From the NCBI GenBank assembly GCA_001643675.2, contig LSRY02000049.1, positions 434,001 to 498,000 of the forward strand: a DNA stretch of 64,000 bases, given 5' to 3'. The position numbers were made by a program, and so were the translations under genes. The notes beneath the pieces were generated by a model. The model was not told the origin of the DNA, did not search any database, and saw only the letters and a program-made list of their open reading frames with translations. This document shows, piece by piece, positions 9,867-22,794 of this stretch. The DNA is from Monocercomonoides exilis. Taxonomy: Eukaryota > Preaxostyla > Oxymonadida > Polymastigidae. How positions within the stretch are numbered: position 1 is the first letter of the stretch; each line of letters begins with the position of its first letter.

Positions 9867-12800
9867 ATGGAAACGGATGAAACAAGCTTTTTGCCTCAAA
9901 ATGAGATCATTCATAATTCTTTGGAACAAAACTCCAGATCAGAAAACAAGTGCTTTATGACCTTCTTCAATTCACGTTTGCTTTATTTATCTTTTCCATT
10001 TGTAAAATAATTATGCATAATTGTTTTTATCCACTTTTGTTTTACAGCTATTGATGAACCATCCAAATGCATTTCTGCCTTAAAGAATTGCATTGGCCAA
10101 GTTTCAATTTATGACACAGACTTATGTTTAGTGAAGGAAAAACTGGATGAGATTATGATTTCAGAAAAATTGGGAGAATTTGTGGATGAAAATATAATTG
10201 AAACAATTATTGGCTTCTTTGATGAAGATCATTCAAACTTCACGGTTTAGATCTTTTTCCATTTTCGTATTCATTTGTTCTAAATATTGTTATAAAAAAT
10301 AGACATTCTTTTGGCCATTTATTCGGGATATTGTTCTTAGGGAATCTTCATATGAAATATCTCGCATATTAGAAGGAGGAATTAAATCGTATCCATTTCC
10401 AGATTCGATGAATAAATCGAAAGCATTTCTTCAAAGTCAGGAGGATACAAAGATGCAATTAACAATTCATTCAGAAACTCAGAGAAGCTGCTCAAAATTT
10501 TCGCTGATGTATTTTAGACTTCTCCTGCAATATATTGTTTGATATTAGTTTATGCACCGTTGCACAATCACATTACAATCATTAATTCCATTTCTTCTGA
10601 TTTTTCCCCCCTTCTTTATGTTTATCTATTCAATTGTTTGCTAACAATTTCATATTTAATACAAACATTTTCAACCCCCAGAAAAAAGATCCCTCAAAAA
10701 GTTCGACTGTAATGCTTCTTATCGAGGCGTTGTTGGAGCACAACAGCAAAACGCGCCACTGCGGACGCAAAGCGATCACTGAGTGTGCAGAGCTTCTTCT
10801 CAGCGAGTGCAATTCAGAGTGGCTGACAACAGAAGTCGAGGCGCCAGTGCTGTCTCTATTCAACCGACTGTCGCGAATGAAGATGTCGGAGTCGCTGAAA
10901 GAGAGGGCGAAGAAGCTGCTGGCGAAGATTACGGGTGTGGAGAATGCATTCGCAGCCGAGAGGATTACGATCGTGATGGATTTTGATTTCCCTGATAAGA
11001 AGAGAAGGATGCTTGCGTTGACAGAGGAAGACGAAAGAAACATGGAAAAGGGGGAATGGAAGGGCTTTGACATTGAAAGTGATTCCGACTCTGATGAAGA
11101 GAAGGAAAAAGAGAAAGAGAAAGAGAAAGAGAAAGAGAAAGAGAAAGAGAAAGAGAAAGAGAAAGAGGAAGAAAAAGAAAAAGAAAAAGAAAAAGAAAAA
11201 GAAAAAGACGAAGAAAAAGAGGAAGAAGAAAAGGTTGTGGAAGAAAAAGGAAAAGGAAAAAATGCAAAGAAAGGAGGCAAAGGACGTAAAGGAAAGAAAG
11301 GAAACAAAGCAAATAAAGCGAAATCTTCTCCTTCCAACACAAATAACACAACTAATAAAAATGAAAATCAGAACAATAAAGAGAAAGAGAAAGATAAAAT
11401 TAAAGATCAAAATGAAAAACAAAATGAAAATGAAAATGAAAATGAAAATTCAAAGACCAGATCAGTGAATGCGCAAGAGTTGTATCTTGAGTCTCTATTT
11501 GATGACTCTGACGAAGACACCACAGACGAAGAAGAAACAGCACAACCCGATCAACACACAGACCAAAAAAGTCAAAAAAGTCAAGAAAGGCAAAAAAGGC
11601 ACAAAAAGCAGAAGAAGACGTATCCTTTGTCAACACGTGAGGATTCTCTTGTGATAGCAGCACGTTCACTGACAGTAGCACCTGACAATGTAGACAAGCC
11701 TACATTCACCTTAAGAAACTCTACGCCTTCACGAATAAGCAGACTCCGTGAAAAGATTAAGCCGCAGCCACAGCCTCAGACTCAGACTCAACAGCAGCAG
11801 CAGCAACAACAACAAGCTCAAACACAAACAACACAAACAAATACACAGACACAGACACAGATGCCAACACCGTCACCACTGAAGAATGCGACTAGCAACC
11901 AGATTGATGAGAAGAGAGAGGAAATGGAAGGGAATGAAATTGAAGGGAATGAGGCTATGGCACCAGAAGGAGAAGGAGAAGGAGAAGGAGAGGGAGAGGG
12001 AGACATGGTTGTGGATACAGAGACAGCAAGTGGGAAAGAGACAAAAGAAGGAACAAACGAGCCAATAACAGCTATCAATGAAGCACAGAACTCTTCACAA
12101 TCAACTCGTTCTGAGTCAGCTTCATCATCATCGTCATCCTCCTCTTCCTCTTCCTCCTCCTCATCATCATCGGCCTCTGCTTCTACTTCTTCTTCATCCA
12201 AAGACTCATCTCAGTCAGAACAAGCAAAGCTTGGGACAGCCTCTGTTGAAGTGCCTCCATCACTCGCAGCACTCATGCAGAAGATGAAGCCAGATGCTCA
12301 ACTGGCAAATACTGCTGATAAAAGTGATGAAACATCAACAATTGCGAAAGCATCAGCAGATGCTTCATCATCATCTTCATCATCTGCTTCTTCTTCTTCT
12401 TCTTCTTCCAAGCCCTCCTCCTCTCCCGCCCCCAATCCGCTCATCCTCAACCCACCCCCACCATATCTCTCCACCCCTGTCCCATTCTATCCACCTGGCT
12501 TCGAGACCTACTTCCATTCCTTCTGGGACACACGCAATTTGGATCTGCCTCCCTCACGCGCAGACAGACTGAGCAAGAAACACGGCCACTTCATGTTTGG
12601 CGGGCACCATCACCCTCAGTCGTTTCTGTTTCTGAAGCTGCTGGACTGCGCGCAGGGGGAAATGGAGTACAAGAGGAAGCTGAAGGAGAAGGACAGGCTG
12701 GATATGAAGAGGAGGGAGATTGAAAGGATAGAGAATGCGGTGAGGCTGAAGAAGCTGAACAAGATGAGGAAGAAAGCAGAGAGGAAGAGGAAGAGAATAG

Positions 12801-15800
12801 AGAAAGTGAAGGAATTGATTAGAGAAGAGAAGAGGAAGAAGAAAGAGCAAGAGAAGGCAGCGAGGCAGGCGCTGAGGCAGAAGATGATTGAAAGAGGGGA
12901 GATCGATCCAGATGAAGAGGAAGAGGAAGAAGAAGATGATGACGATGAAAAGAAAGAGAAAGAGAAAGAGAAAGATGAAGAAACTTCCAGCACTACATCT
13001 GAATCAACCGAAGGCAACCACAAAACCACAGAGCATTCACAGAAAGCAGCCAAAACAGGTTCTGATTCGTCCACTTCCTCTTTTCTTTCTTTGATAGACA
13101 CAGAATCCACGTCTTCATCGACATCTACGAGCGAAATCTTTGCAGACACGCCAGCAGATAAGGAAAGCACAACCACCACATCTGACCCTGCTGTGAGGCG
13201 GAGGAAAAAGATGGACAAAGAGAGAAGAAGGAGAAGGAGGATGAGGGAAAGGGCGATTGCAAAGGGGATGAATCCAGCAGAGCTTGGACTGGATGACGAG
13301 AGCGAGAGTGCGTGTGAGGCAGAAAGACACGAAGGAGCATCGGCAGAAGAAGAGGAATATGCTATTTCTGCACTGATGCTGTTTATTTCACTTATCAGTG
13401 GGTGGACGCCTGTGAAGAAGCCGAAGAACACGTCATTGTTCAGCTGCATGGAGGAAAATGTGATCAGATTCAACGGGATGATCAAAGAGTTGATTCCTTT
13501 CTTGGTGCCGGAGATGGAGAAGCCGTATGGAGAAGAGGAAGGAGAGAGGGAATCGATAGAGAAAGAGCATGAGATGTTAGAGGCAGAAGAGAAGAACAGC
13601 CTGGCGAGGAGGAGGCGGCTGACGAGGATGGAGGCAGAGAAGGCAAAGAAAGAGGAGGAGGAAAGAGAAGCACAGTCAGCGATGGAGAAGAAGCAGAGGA
13701 ATCGGATGAGGAGAATTGCGTATTTGAAGCAGAAGAAGGAAGAGAACGGGGAGGAAGTGGATGAGGCAGCGATTGAGGCAGAGGTGGATGCAGAGGAAGA
13801 AAGGAAGAAAGCAGCAATTGAAGGACAAAAAGGTAAAAGAAACGAGACCAGCTCATATGACAACCGGTTTATGACTCAGGAGGATGAAGATGAATACAAC
13901 AAGGAAGCGCTGTCGCGAATCGAGATGGAGTTTGAATTTGACTCGGAGGAGTCAGAAAGTGATGACAATCTGGTGCATACGACGAGGCTGGTGGGGAGTG
14001 TTGATCCAGACGGAGGGGACGGGATGCGGTTGGAGTCGAAGGACCAGTTTGGGTTTGATCAGGAGCTGCTGGATGAGGAAGAAGGAGGGAAGAGTGAGAA
14101 AGGGAAGGAAGAGGATGAGAAGAAGAAGAAAGAAGAGGGAGAGGAGGAGGAGGAAGGGAAGGAAAAAGAAAAGAAAAAGGAAGAGGAAGAGGAAAAAGAA
14201 GGAAAGGAAAAAGAGGAAGTTAAAGCTGTTGATGAAGAGAAAGAAAAGAGCGAAACGAATAAAATTACTGAAAAAGCTGAAAACAACGATGAAACATTTA
14301 AACACCAAAAGAACGAACAGAAGGAAGAAGAGAAAGAAGAAAGAGAAATGCAACCAAAAAACAAAAAGACAGACGATAAAATAAATACTGCACTCAATGA
14401 AATGGAAAGAGAAGCAAATGAATCGCAAGGAAAAGCAGACAATAAAGAAGGAACAGACACAGCCAATAAAGCATCAGTTGAAGCAACAACAGTAGAAACT
14501 TCTTCTTCTTCTTCTTCTTCTTCAAATAACCAACCACCCACCAACTCTTCCCCACCCGAAGATTTCTCTCTCTTCAAGCCCAGCTCCCCCTATCGTGCCT
14601 CTCTCTCTCAATATCTGAAGTACTTTGATCCAACACTACCTGAAAAATGCCCTGTGAACATCGACGTGGAGCGCACATACAACAACAGAGGGCTTGTCTT
14701 CTTGTTCCACAGACAAAGAGAACTAAATAGGCTGAAGATTGAAAGAGAGAGGAAGATGAAGGAAGAGAAAGAGAGGCAGCTGAAAGCAGCAAGGCTCGAG
14801 AAAAGGAGGAAGAAGTACGAAGAGCTGAGGAAGATTCAGATGAAAGAGGAGCCGAGCGAAGAGAACAAGGAAACACAGACACCGCCACTGCCTTTGTCTC
14901 CTGCCTCACAGAAGTCTGCTTCTTCATTGTCGACTACATCATCTATAACATCTGCTTCTTCTGCGACTTCTGCTTCATTTATGAATCATCGTTCAATTTC
15001 ATCATCAACTTCTTCTTCTTCTTCTTCTAATTCATCTAACGCTAACAGTTCTGCTGTGCTCACACCGAATCTCCAGCGTTCGAGTGTAATGAAACCCATT
15101 GCATCGCATCCAGTGCAGATGCGCTCTCCTTCACAAAGATACAACTCTCCTCTTTCTGTCTCCCATCCAATTGGTCAGGCTTCAGAACAACAACAGTCTC
15201 AACAGTTAAGCCAAACATCACAAACACCTCAATCACCTCAAACACCTCAGAAGCAGACACACACGACATCTGATGAAGGATCAATCAACAAGACACAACA
15301 ACAATCACAACAGTCACAAGCTCAACAACAACAACAGCAGCAGCAGCAGCAGTTCTTCTCTCCTCCCTCACGAACTCTGTCACAGCCACAGCTGGCGCGC
15401 ACACAGACACCCAAATCCCCCTCAATGCCATCTTCTGCCCAGTCTTCATCTGCCCTCACACCACGACACACTCCATTCAGCCCATCCACCTGCACCACAC
15501 CTGCCTCTCTGTGCTCACAGACATCTGAGTCCTCTCTTTTCACCCCTCACACAAACACCACACCTGGTTTAACTTTGTCACGTGCTGCTAACTCGGTCAA
15601 TTCTGTCAATTCAGAAAATGTCCTGTCAAATGATGTAATTAACTCTGATGATGATGATGATGATGATGCTAATGCTCCCCCACATACACCATCTCCTCCT
15701 CTGACTGTAGATTCGCCTCCTTTAAGGCCCACTCCGTATTCGCTGACGTATTACCATGAGGCGTGGGAGCACTATATTGACTGGAAGGACACGTTCAAAG

Positions 15801-18800
15801 GGAAGCAGAAGAGGAATGACGATGTTTATGAGCTGAATGGTAGGCTGGTGAGGATGACGACGACACTTCCACTGGAGCAGAGGAGGGCGCTTGCGACGCT
15901 GACGCCGAAGGAGGCAGCGGAGTACTTGGCAGTGCAGCAGAAGATGCAGGAGGAGAATAGAGAGAAGAAGGCGAAGGAGGAGAAGGAGAAAGAAGAGAAA
16001 GAGAAGGAAGAGAAGGAGAAGGAGGAGAAGGAAAAAGAGGAGAAGGAGAAAGAAGAGGATAAACAGAAGGAGGAAAACAAGGAGAGTAAAGATGGAAGTG
16101 ATAGTAAAGAAAACAAAGAAGATAAAGAAGACAAAGACAAAGATAGTGACAAGCAACTTGAGGAAGAGAAAGAATCTGAAAGTGACATCCGGCAGCGCTG
16201 GCTGGAAGAGTACCGCAAGCAGCAGGATGAGCTGGAGAGGCAGCAGGAGATGGAAGAGGCAGCAGCTGATGCAGCAGCAGAAATACGCAAAATCGAAGAA
16301 GAAAAAGCACTGCACAATGAAGAATTAGACAGATATCCATATGGCCCGACACCTAAGCGGTTTAGAGAGGCAGCGTATCACAAGCTGATCATCTATGGCA
16401 TCAATCAGCAGGAGATAGACGCGCTTTCTGATCCAATCAAAGCACAGCTGACGTTTGCGCCTTCGCTTCCACCGCTTGTTGATGTGAAGAAGTATAATGA
16501 GATGGCGAATAAGAACAAAACAGATGGAAACAAACAGCAGCAACACCAGCAACATGGCATGAATCAAGCTCGTTCTCATTCTCATCATCAGAGTCAGAGC
16601 CAGAACCAGTCTCAGAATCAAACAAAGTCTCAAACTGATACAAAGACTCAACCTCAACCTCAATCTCAATCTCAGCTCCAGCCCCAACCTAAACCCAAAC
16701 ATCAGCACAAACACGAACATAAGCACAAACATCAGAAAAAGGAAAACAAAGAGAATTCTCCACATCACACTGGAAATACCACAGATGCTGCTGATCAGCA
16801 GGAGAAGAATGCTCCACTTCAGCTGGGCCCATTGGCTAAGCCAAAAGAAGAGGCAGTTAAATCAGCTGCTGCTGCTGCTGGTGCTAATACACAAAAGGGA
16901 GATCAAAGAAATGGAATCCAAAAGGAGCAAAAAAAAGAGCAAACACAAAATAAAAGTGAAGATGAAGGAGAAGATGAAGATAAGAAAACGAAGACTCCGA
17001 AGCTGAAAAGAAGGAGAAGGCGCAAAATAAATGCGTTTTTGATATCGAAGTCTGGGGAGCTGTACAAAGGGAACCCAAAATACATCAACTTCCAGCTGGC
17101 AACACCTGAGGCGATTAAGATGATGCAGGAGCAGAAGAAGCAGAAGGAGGAAAAGGAGAAAGAGAAAGAGAAAGAGAAAGAGAAAGAGAAAGAGAAAGAG
17201 AAAGAGAAAGAAGGGAATGTCAGTACAGATGATAATTCTTCATTGCAAGTTGCAAAACCAAAAGTGAATGAAATCAAAGATAGTACTGTTATTAATCCTT
17301 CTGCTTCTAATAATGATAATGATAACGATAATGATAAATCAGTCAAATCATCGACTTCTCAAATATCTCCGTTTTGTGGAATATCATCAGCATCCTCTAA
17401 GCATTGGAAGCCTTCATCGTCTAAAGGCGCTTCTCCTCTTTCTCCAATCTCCAGCTTCTTCTCTCGCTTTCTGTCAAACAAGAACAAAGACAACAAAAAT
17501 GAAGGCAACAGCAGCAAAAGCAGCAGCAGCCATAGCAATATCACTGATTCAGCTAATGCATCTTCTCATTCGCCTTCTTCGACTTCTTCTTCTTCTTCTT
17601 CCGCAAACCAAACACAAAACAGCAATCTTTCTTCTTCTCTTTCTTCATCTTCCATCGATTCCTCAATCCCACAAGTGCTCTCACAAGAGCCTTCAGACTC
17701 CACAAATAACCAACTCATTTCCTCCTCCTCTTCTTCTTCTTCTTCTAATACCAAGCCCAACAATATCACATTCACTCCATCGTATATTCCCCTCTTCGCT
17801 TTGGAGACGTTGGAGAGCAAAGAAAAACAACCAGCTTCTCCTTTCACCACTTTCTATTCTGCTGGTGGAATACCAACAGCTTCTTCATTTGATTCTACTT
17901 CGGATATTTCAACTGAAAATGTTAATAATTCTTCTTCTTCCTCCCTCTCTTCTTCTTCTTCTGAAAATCCTTCTTCATTATCATCATCTTCTTCTTCTTC
18001 TTCTTCACTGTCAATAAATGCCTCTGACTCATCTGCTTTCACTTCCATCTCTTCCTCCTCTTCTTCCCCTGTTCCTCACAGACACTCTCTAAAGACACCA
18101 GATCGTCTTACTCTTTCGCCTTCTCCTTCTTCTTCTGCCTTTTCTCTTTCTCCTTCCTCATCTTCTTCCTCTTCCTCCTCCTCTTCTTCTTCTTCTTCTG
18201 ATGTTCCTCCTCTTCCTCTGGATCTTCTGCCTTCTTCCTTCGCAAACAAGTCGGCTGAAGAGATCGACTTCTTCCAGCAGAGAACAGTTCCATTCACAAA
18301 GGATAAGCCCTATGGAACAGACATCGATTTACTAACTTCTGTCTCTGATAGCGACAGTTCTTCTTCTTCTTCTTCTTCACTTTCTTCTTCTTCATCATCA
18401 TCGGATTCTTGTTCTTCTTGTTCAGAATCTTCTGATGAAGATGAGCATAAGGTAAATGAAGCTAAAAGCACAGGAAATGCTATGAATGCAAAGACACAGA
18501 TCAAATCACCGCAAAATACACAAAATGTTCATCAAAATAATCAAACAGCTTCTTCAAGTGCTGCTTCAAGCAATCAGAAACAAGCAAATACTTCTGCACC
18601 TTCCGTCTTTTCTGAGGTTTCTTCTTCTTCTTCTTCTACTTCCTCTTCCTCTTCTCTTTCTCCTTCTTCAAACAAAATATCACATTCATCTCAATCTACT
18701 CCACCGCCTGCATATTCAACTGTATTAAGCACCAGCACAAATAAGGTTTCTTCTTCTTCTTCTTCTTCTTCTTCTTCTGAAAAGACTTCACTAAAATCTT

Positions 18801-20986
18801 CACTGTTTCCTCCATATGCGCGAGAGAACACAAATAAACAACCAGAAATTCAATCAAAAGAACCAATGATAACTCAAAATATCCCAATTTCTATTGGCTC
18901 AGTACATAATATTTTATCATCATCATCTTCTTCTTCTCCCTCTTCTTCTTCTTCTTCTTCTCCCTCTTCTTATTCTTCTTCCTCCTTCTCTTCTTCTTCC
19001 TCTTCCTCTTCCTCTTCCTCTTCCTCTTCCTCTTCTTTCTCTTCTCAATCCGACTACGAGAAATCCAAGCTTGTCCAGCAGTACATTGAAGAGAACCGTC
19101 CTCTCTCAATCAAGTCCCAGCCATTCGGCCACATGTATCTGTACCATCCAGATGAGATGGACATAACAGTTGGCAGTTACACGCCCACCCTCATTGCAAC
19201 GATGGAGCCTTGTGGCTCATCCAGATTCGGGTTGAGGGACTATGTGACACTTATTGATCTCTATTGGACGAAGACGAAGAAGAAGAGGAGAGAGAGGAAG
19301 AAGAAGAATAAGAACGTTAATGAAAATGAGAAGGAGAATGAGGGTGAAAACAAGGATGATGTGAAGGAATATCACAGAAGCAATGCAGTGGCTGCAGACG
19401 ATGATGTTGTCTGGCCACTCAAAAGGAAGAAGCCGAAGAAGGAGATTCGGACTGTTTTTGACTTCGACCTGTCTCCTCTGTCGCCTGTGGTTGAGCTCCC
19501 CATTCGCATCCCATCATCCACTTGGAGACCAACCATTGTGCCTTCATCTTCAACTTCATCCTCTTCATCTTCTCCTTCTTCTCCTTCTTCCTTCTCTTCT
19601 GCTGTATTCCCATCTGCCTCTTCCTCCTCCTCCCCTTCTTCCACTTCTTCTTCTTCCCCCACCTCCAATAATTGTAACTCCCGCCCATCTTCCCAGTCGT
19701 TCCCTCTCCCTCCCATCGGAACCACCCGCAAATGCATCTCCCTCTCCCACTCCATCCACCAGTCTCAGCCATCCACATTCGATGACCTCTCCGAATGGTA
19801 CGTCGCCCGCCGGCACCGCCTGAAGACAGAGCAGTCTGCCCAGTCCTTCATCCACGCTGCTCGCCTCCTCGCCCTGCAGCCCTGGCGAGATTACGTGGTC
19901 TCCATTGCAATGACCCCATTTTATTATCAGGTGATTATGGCCTACCGCCACTTCGGCAACGTCAGCATTGTCTACAACACGCAGCGGCCGTTCAGCGATG
20001 AGACGTGCTTTGCCAACTTCTCCTGGATTCTCAACCAGCCGCCTTCTTTCTTCGGGTATATTCCGCGCTGTGAGGTGGCTGGCTTGAGATTTACGTTTGT
20101 GGACATTGTTGGATACGGCAAGGAGAGCTACTGTCTCGTTGGAGAGGTGCAGAAGAAAGATCAGCAGAAGAAAGACGGAGAGCAGAAGACTGAAGCACAA
20201 GCAAGATTGGATGAAATGACGAAAGAGAAGGACAAAGAAAGGAACAGCGATGATAAAAGCAGCAGCAGTAGCAGCGGGACTGAAATAGCAGAGCGTCGCA
20301 TCCCTTGCTCCTTCAAAGTGTACATGGACGAGAAGACAGAGGAGCTGATGAATGAGATCCAGGTGCTGCAGACGATGATGGATGCGGGTGTGCCCCATGC
20401 CAATTCGTTTGTCTGCTGGGAAGAGCTGAACCGGATTCTTGTGTGTGCGCCTGTGGGCAAGTCGTGGCCATGGACTTCTATGCACATGGGGAAGCACATG
20501 TATGACATGATCTCGATGCTCGAAGTGATGCACTCACAGAACAGAGTGCACCGCAATGTGCGGCCAGACCATCTGGTGCTGCTGGAGGAAGGGACGGCGA
20601 AGGAGGAGGTGTTCATGATTGACTTCGGAAGATCGGTGCCAGCAAATGAGCCAGCTATTTCGGGGGGAACCATTCATTACTTGTCCACCCGCATGCAGCA
20701 GATCTCGGCAGCGCTTGACCAGCTGCTGCTGCCGTATTCCCCCGCGGACGATTTGGAAGAGCTAGTGAAGATATTCTGGGTGACGATGGTTCCTGGTGCC
20801 AACACCCAGTTCTTCCGGTTGATGGTTCCAGAGTGGCAAGGAAAGTTTCTGAACTTCATACGTTTCTATGACGAGCTGGACAACCATCCTCTGTGGTCGA
20901 AGATGGTCAGCCTGGCGAGGGCGTGTGACTACAAGGGAATGAAGGCGATGCTCCTGGATGACAACGAGTGCCTGATGCAGTGGTGA
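9867..20986 (+). CDS. Giant low-complexity protein with C-terminal pseudokinase domain (~3,614 aa)
   Basis: Four exons join in frame: 9867-9975, 10048-10244, 10303-10536, 10682-20986 (donors GTTTGC, GTTTAG, GTTTGA). Residues 1 to ~290 look all-helical, possibly armadillo-like (LLQYIKKDPSKSSTVMLLI across the last junction). The middle ~2,700 residues are Glu/Lys repeats, Ser runs, Gln runs and basic coiled-coil patches, separated by short ordered islands containing YY/HPxS/PP motifs, e.g. YFHSFWDTRNLDLP, YLKYFDPTLPEKCPV and YYHEAWEHYIDWKD. The C-terminus (about 20080-20986) has a kinase fold: glycine loop VGYGKESYCLVGE, SFKVYMDE with the VAIK-type Lys, Glu of EIQVL, catalytic loop HRNVRPDHLVLL, IDFGRS, and DDLEELV. 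HRN for HRD loses the catalytic Asp, so it is probably a pseudokinase of the CK1/FunK1 type. Function unknown. Exon 4 is richer in GC than its flanks. Confidence 0.72.
11096..11233 (+). repeat. Polypurine GAGAAA hexamer repeat (Glu-Lys coding)
   Basis: About 138 nt of almost pure purine, mostly GAGAAA then GAAAAA units, within exon 4 of the giant gene. It codes a (Glu-Lys)n tract. A second, shorter block of the same unit lies near 17157-17210. Confidence 0.85.
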
Positions 20987-21508
20987 GGGATATGCCAATG
21001 TGTTGACGTGCTGATGTGGTGATATGCTGATGTGGTTGTGTATTGCGTGTTTGTGGGGTGGTTGAATGCAAATGAAGTTACATTATTATATAGTTTGAAG
21101 GAATAGAAACGGATATAAATATTAATAGAGAAAGAGAGAGATATATAAAGTGTGATGAGAAACATGCGTTTGTAGTTATCTTATAAAAAATAGATAAAAA
21201 AAAAATTATATTTGTATTTGAGAATTTTTTATTTAATATTCCTATTTTTGTAATTGATATTTTTATTGTTATCCACGTGACCCATTTGATTTGTGCGTTT
21301 CTTTTTATCTAACTTGTTACATATATTTTTTGATATATTTAAGAATATTTACATTTGTGCGCACTCATCTTTTTTTGTGTTTATATATTTTCTTTTTGCG
21401 TTTTATGTATAACTTATAAAACTTTTCCACATTTTTATTTCTTTTTTTTTTTCATTTCTCTCTTCTCTGATGTTTTCTATAGAAATCTGATTTATAGCTT
21501 GTTAATAA
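20987..21508. other. Intergenic between convergent genes
   Basis: AT-rich, with T-runs. No exon or RNA gene was recognised. It holds the 3' ends of the giant pseudokinase gene and the RING gene. Confidence 0.45.
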
Positions 21509-22355
21509 TTATGTCAGTGATATGGCCTGCTTTTTTTTAAGAATTTCTTTACATCGTAAAAATCTTTCTGGCGTTGAAAAACCTTGGCGGAAATCAAGTG
21601 AATTTGAAGAGAGATGAGATGCTGTGTGTTTTTGTAAAGGGAAACAAATTGATGATGAAGAGATTTCATCAGAAGGAAGCATTTGAGGGGGTATTGGGAA
21701 ATCACTAATCATTTTGCTTGAATCATTCATTGCATGACCGTGAGGAGGAGTTTGAATAGGAGTTGATAAAGAAGGATCTGATTGTGTGACGTCAGATTGC
21801 AACTGCTCTTTAAGTTCGATGATCTCTTTTGTTGTTGTTGATATTAACTTGTTAAGCTCTTCTAGTTCTTGCTCAAGACTCTTGATTTCATCTGATTTCT
21901 AGAAAAAATGAATTTTAGATATCAATGTTACATTTTAATAAACAAATAAAATGATCTTGAAGTGAAAAAAGACAAAATGAAATGCATACCATTTGAAGTT
22001 GTGTAACAAGAAATGGATTAGCTTTTGGAGCTTTTTGTTCGTCATCAGATGTCTGCAAATACAAGTGAAAAATTTCTGATTGCTTGAAAGGCTTGTTGCA
22101 TTTCGGACACAGCTTTATTTTCTTTTTGTTTGAAAGAAAATACGTTTTATTTCAGACGCATAAACTTTATATTTGTAATATTTTTCAAACCATTTTCATT
22201 AAGCAACTTTCTCCGAACAAATGGCCGCATTTTATTGAAGCAATTTTGTGTTCCGAACAGTTAAAAGGAAAGCCACAAATTTCGCAAGAAAACTAAAGAA
22301 TATAATTATTAAAATACAGCAGACATATTATCAATCATACATATGAAGCGCTCAT
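21509..22355 (-). CDS. RFWD3-type RING finger E3-like protein with coiled coil
   Basis: Four exons: 22341-22355, 22191-22292, 21990-22112, 21509-21898 (donors GTATGA, GTTTGA, GTATGC), 209 residues. The RING is split over three exons: CEICGFPFNCSEHKIASIKC, then GHLFGESC, then LCPKCNKPFK. The CGHLFG core and the following FKQSEIFHLYL match the RFWD3 RING and its flank (CGHLFGYTC, CPQCN, then SDIVVLYAR). A coiled coil follows (SLEQELEELNKLI), then a Ser/Pro-rich tail. RFWD3 is a ubiquitin ligase acting with RPA in interstrand-crosslink repair; that protein continues into WD40 repeats, which are absent here. The intron 1 junction gives the start MSASY directly before the RING. E3 activity is inferred from the RING alone. 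Confidence 0.72.
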
Positions 22356-22794
22356 CCAAAAATCATGATGAAAATCAAAACAGAAAATAATCTTCAATAA
22401 ATAAAAAAAAATATGGTGCTTAAGTTTTTCACATCCAGATTTGATAATTTTTCATTTTACAAAAAATTTGAAAAAAATCAACTAGTCATCTAGGTTTTCT
22501 CGACATAAATGTTTTTTTTTTAATTATGTCCAATTTTTTGTTTTCACAGATTCATAATTTTTCACAAGGTTCGAATAACTTAAAAAGTTGTGAACAAACA
22601 ATGTCGAAAAAATGTTATTTTTCCTGTTATGTTCTTTTTTCATGTTCATGAAAATTTCTAGCTCATGACTGATTCAAAATTGAAAGTCTTTGTTAAATAT
22701 GAAAGTGATCGATTTCCATTAAATAACATTTAGATAGTTTGTCTAAAACTGTTTTCAAAAGACTCAGCCAAGAATCAGGTGACTATTTTTGTCG
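22356..22794. other. Intergenic between divergent genes
   Basis: AT-rich stretch between the divergent RING gene and the giant membrane-protein gene. No exon recognised; it should contain both promoters. Confidence 0.4.

Noticed and set aside
10630-20673. Many long ORFs antisense to, or in other frames of, the giant gene
   Set aside because: They mirror the Ser, Glu-Lys and Gln repeats of the real frame (e.g. runs of Phe/Ser or Leu/Pro) and contain no domain.
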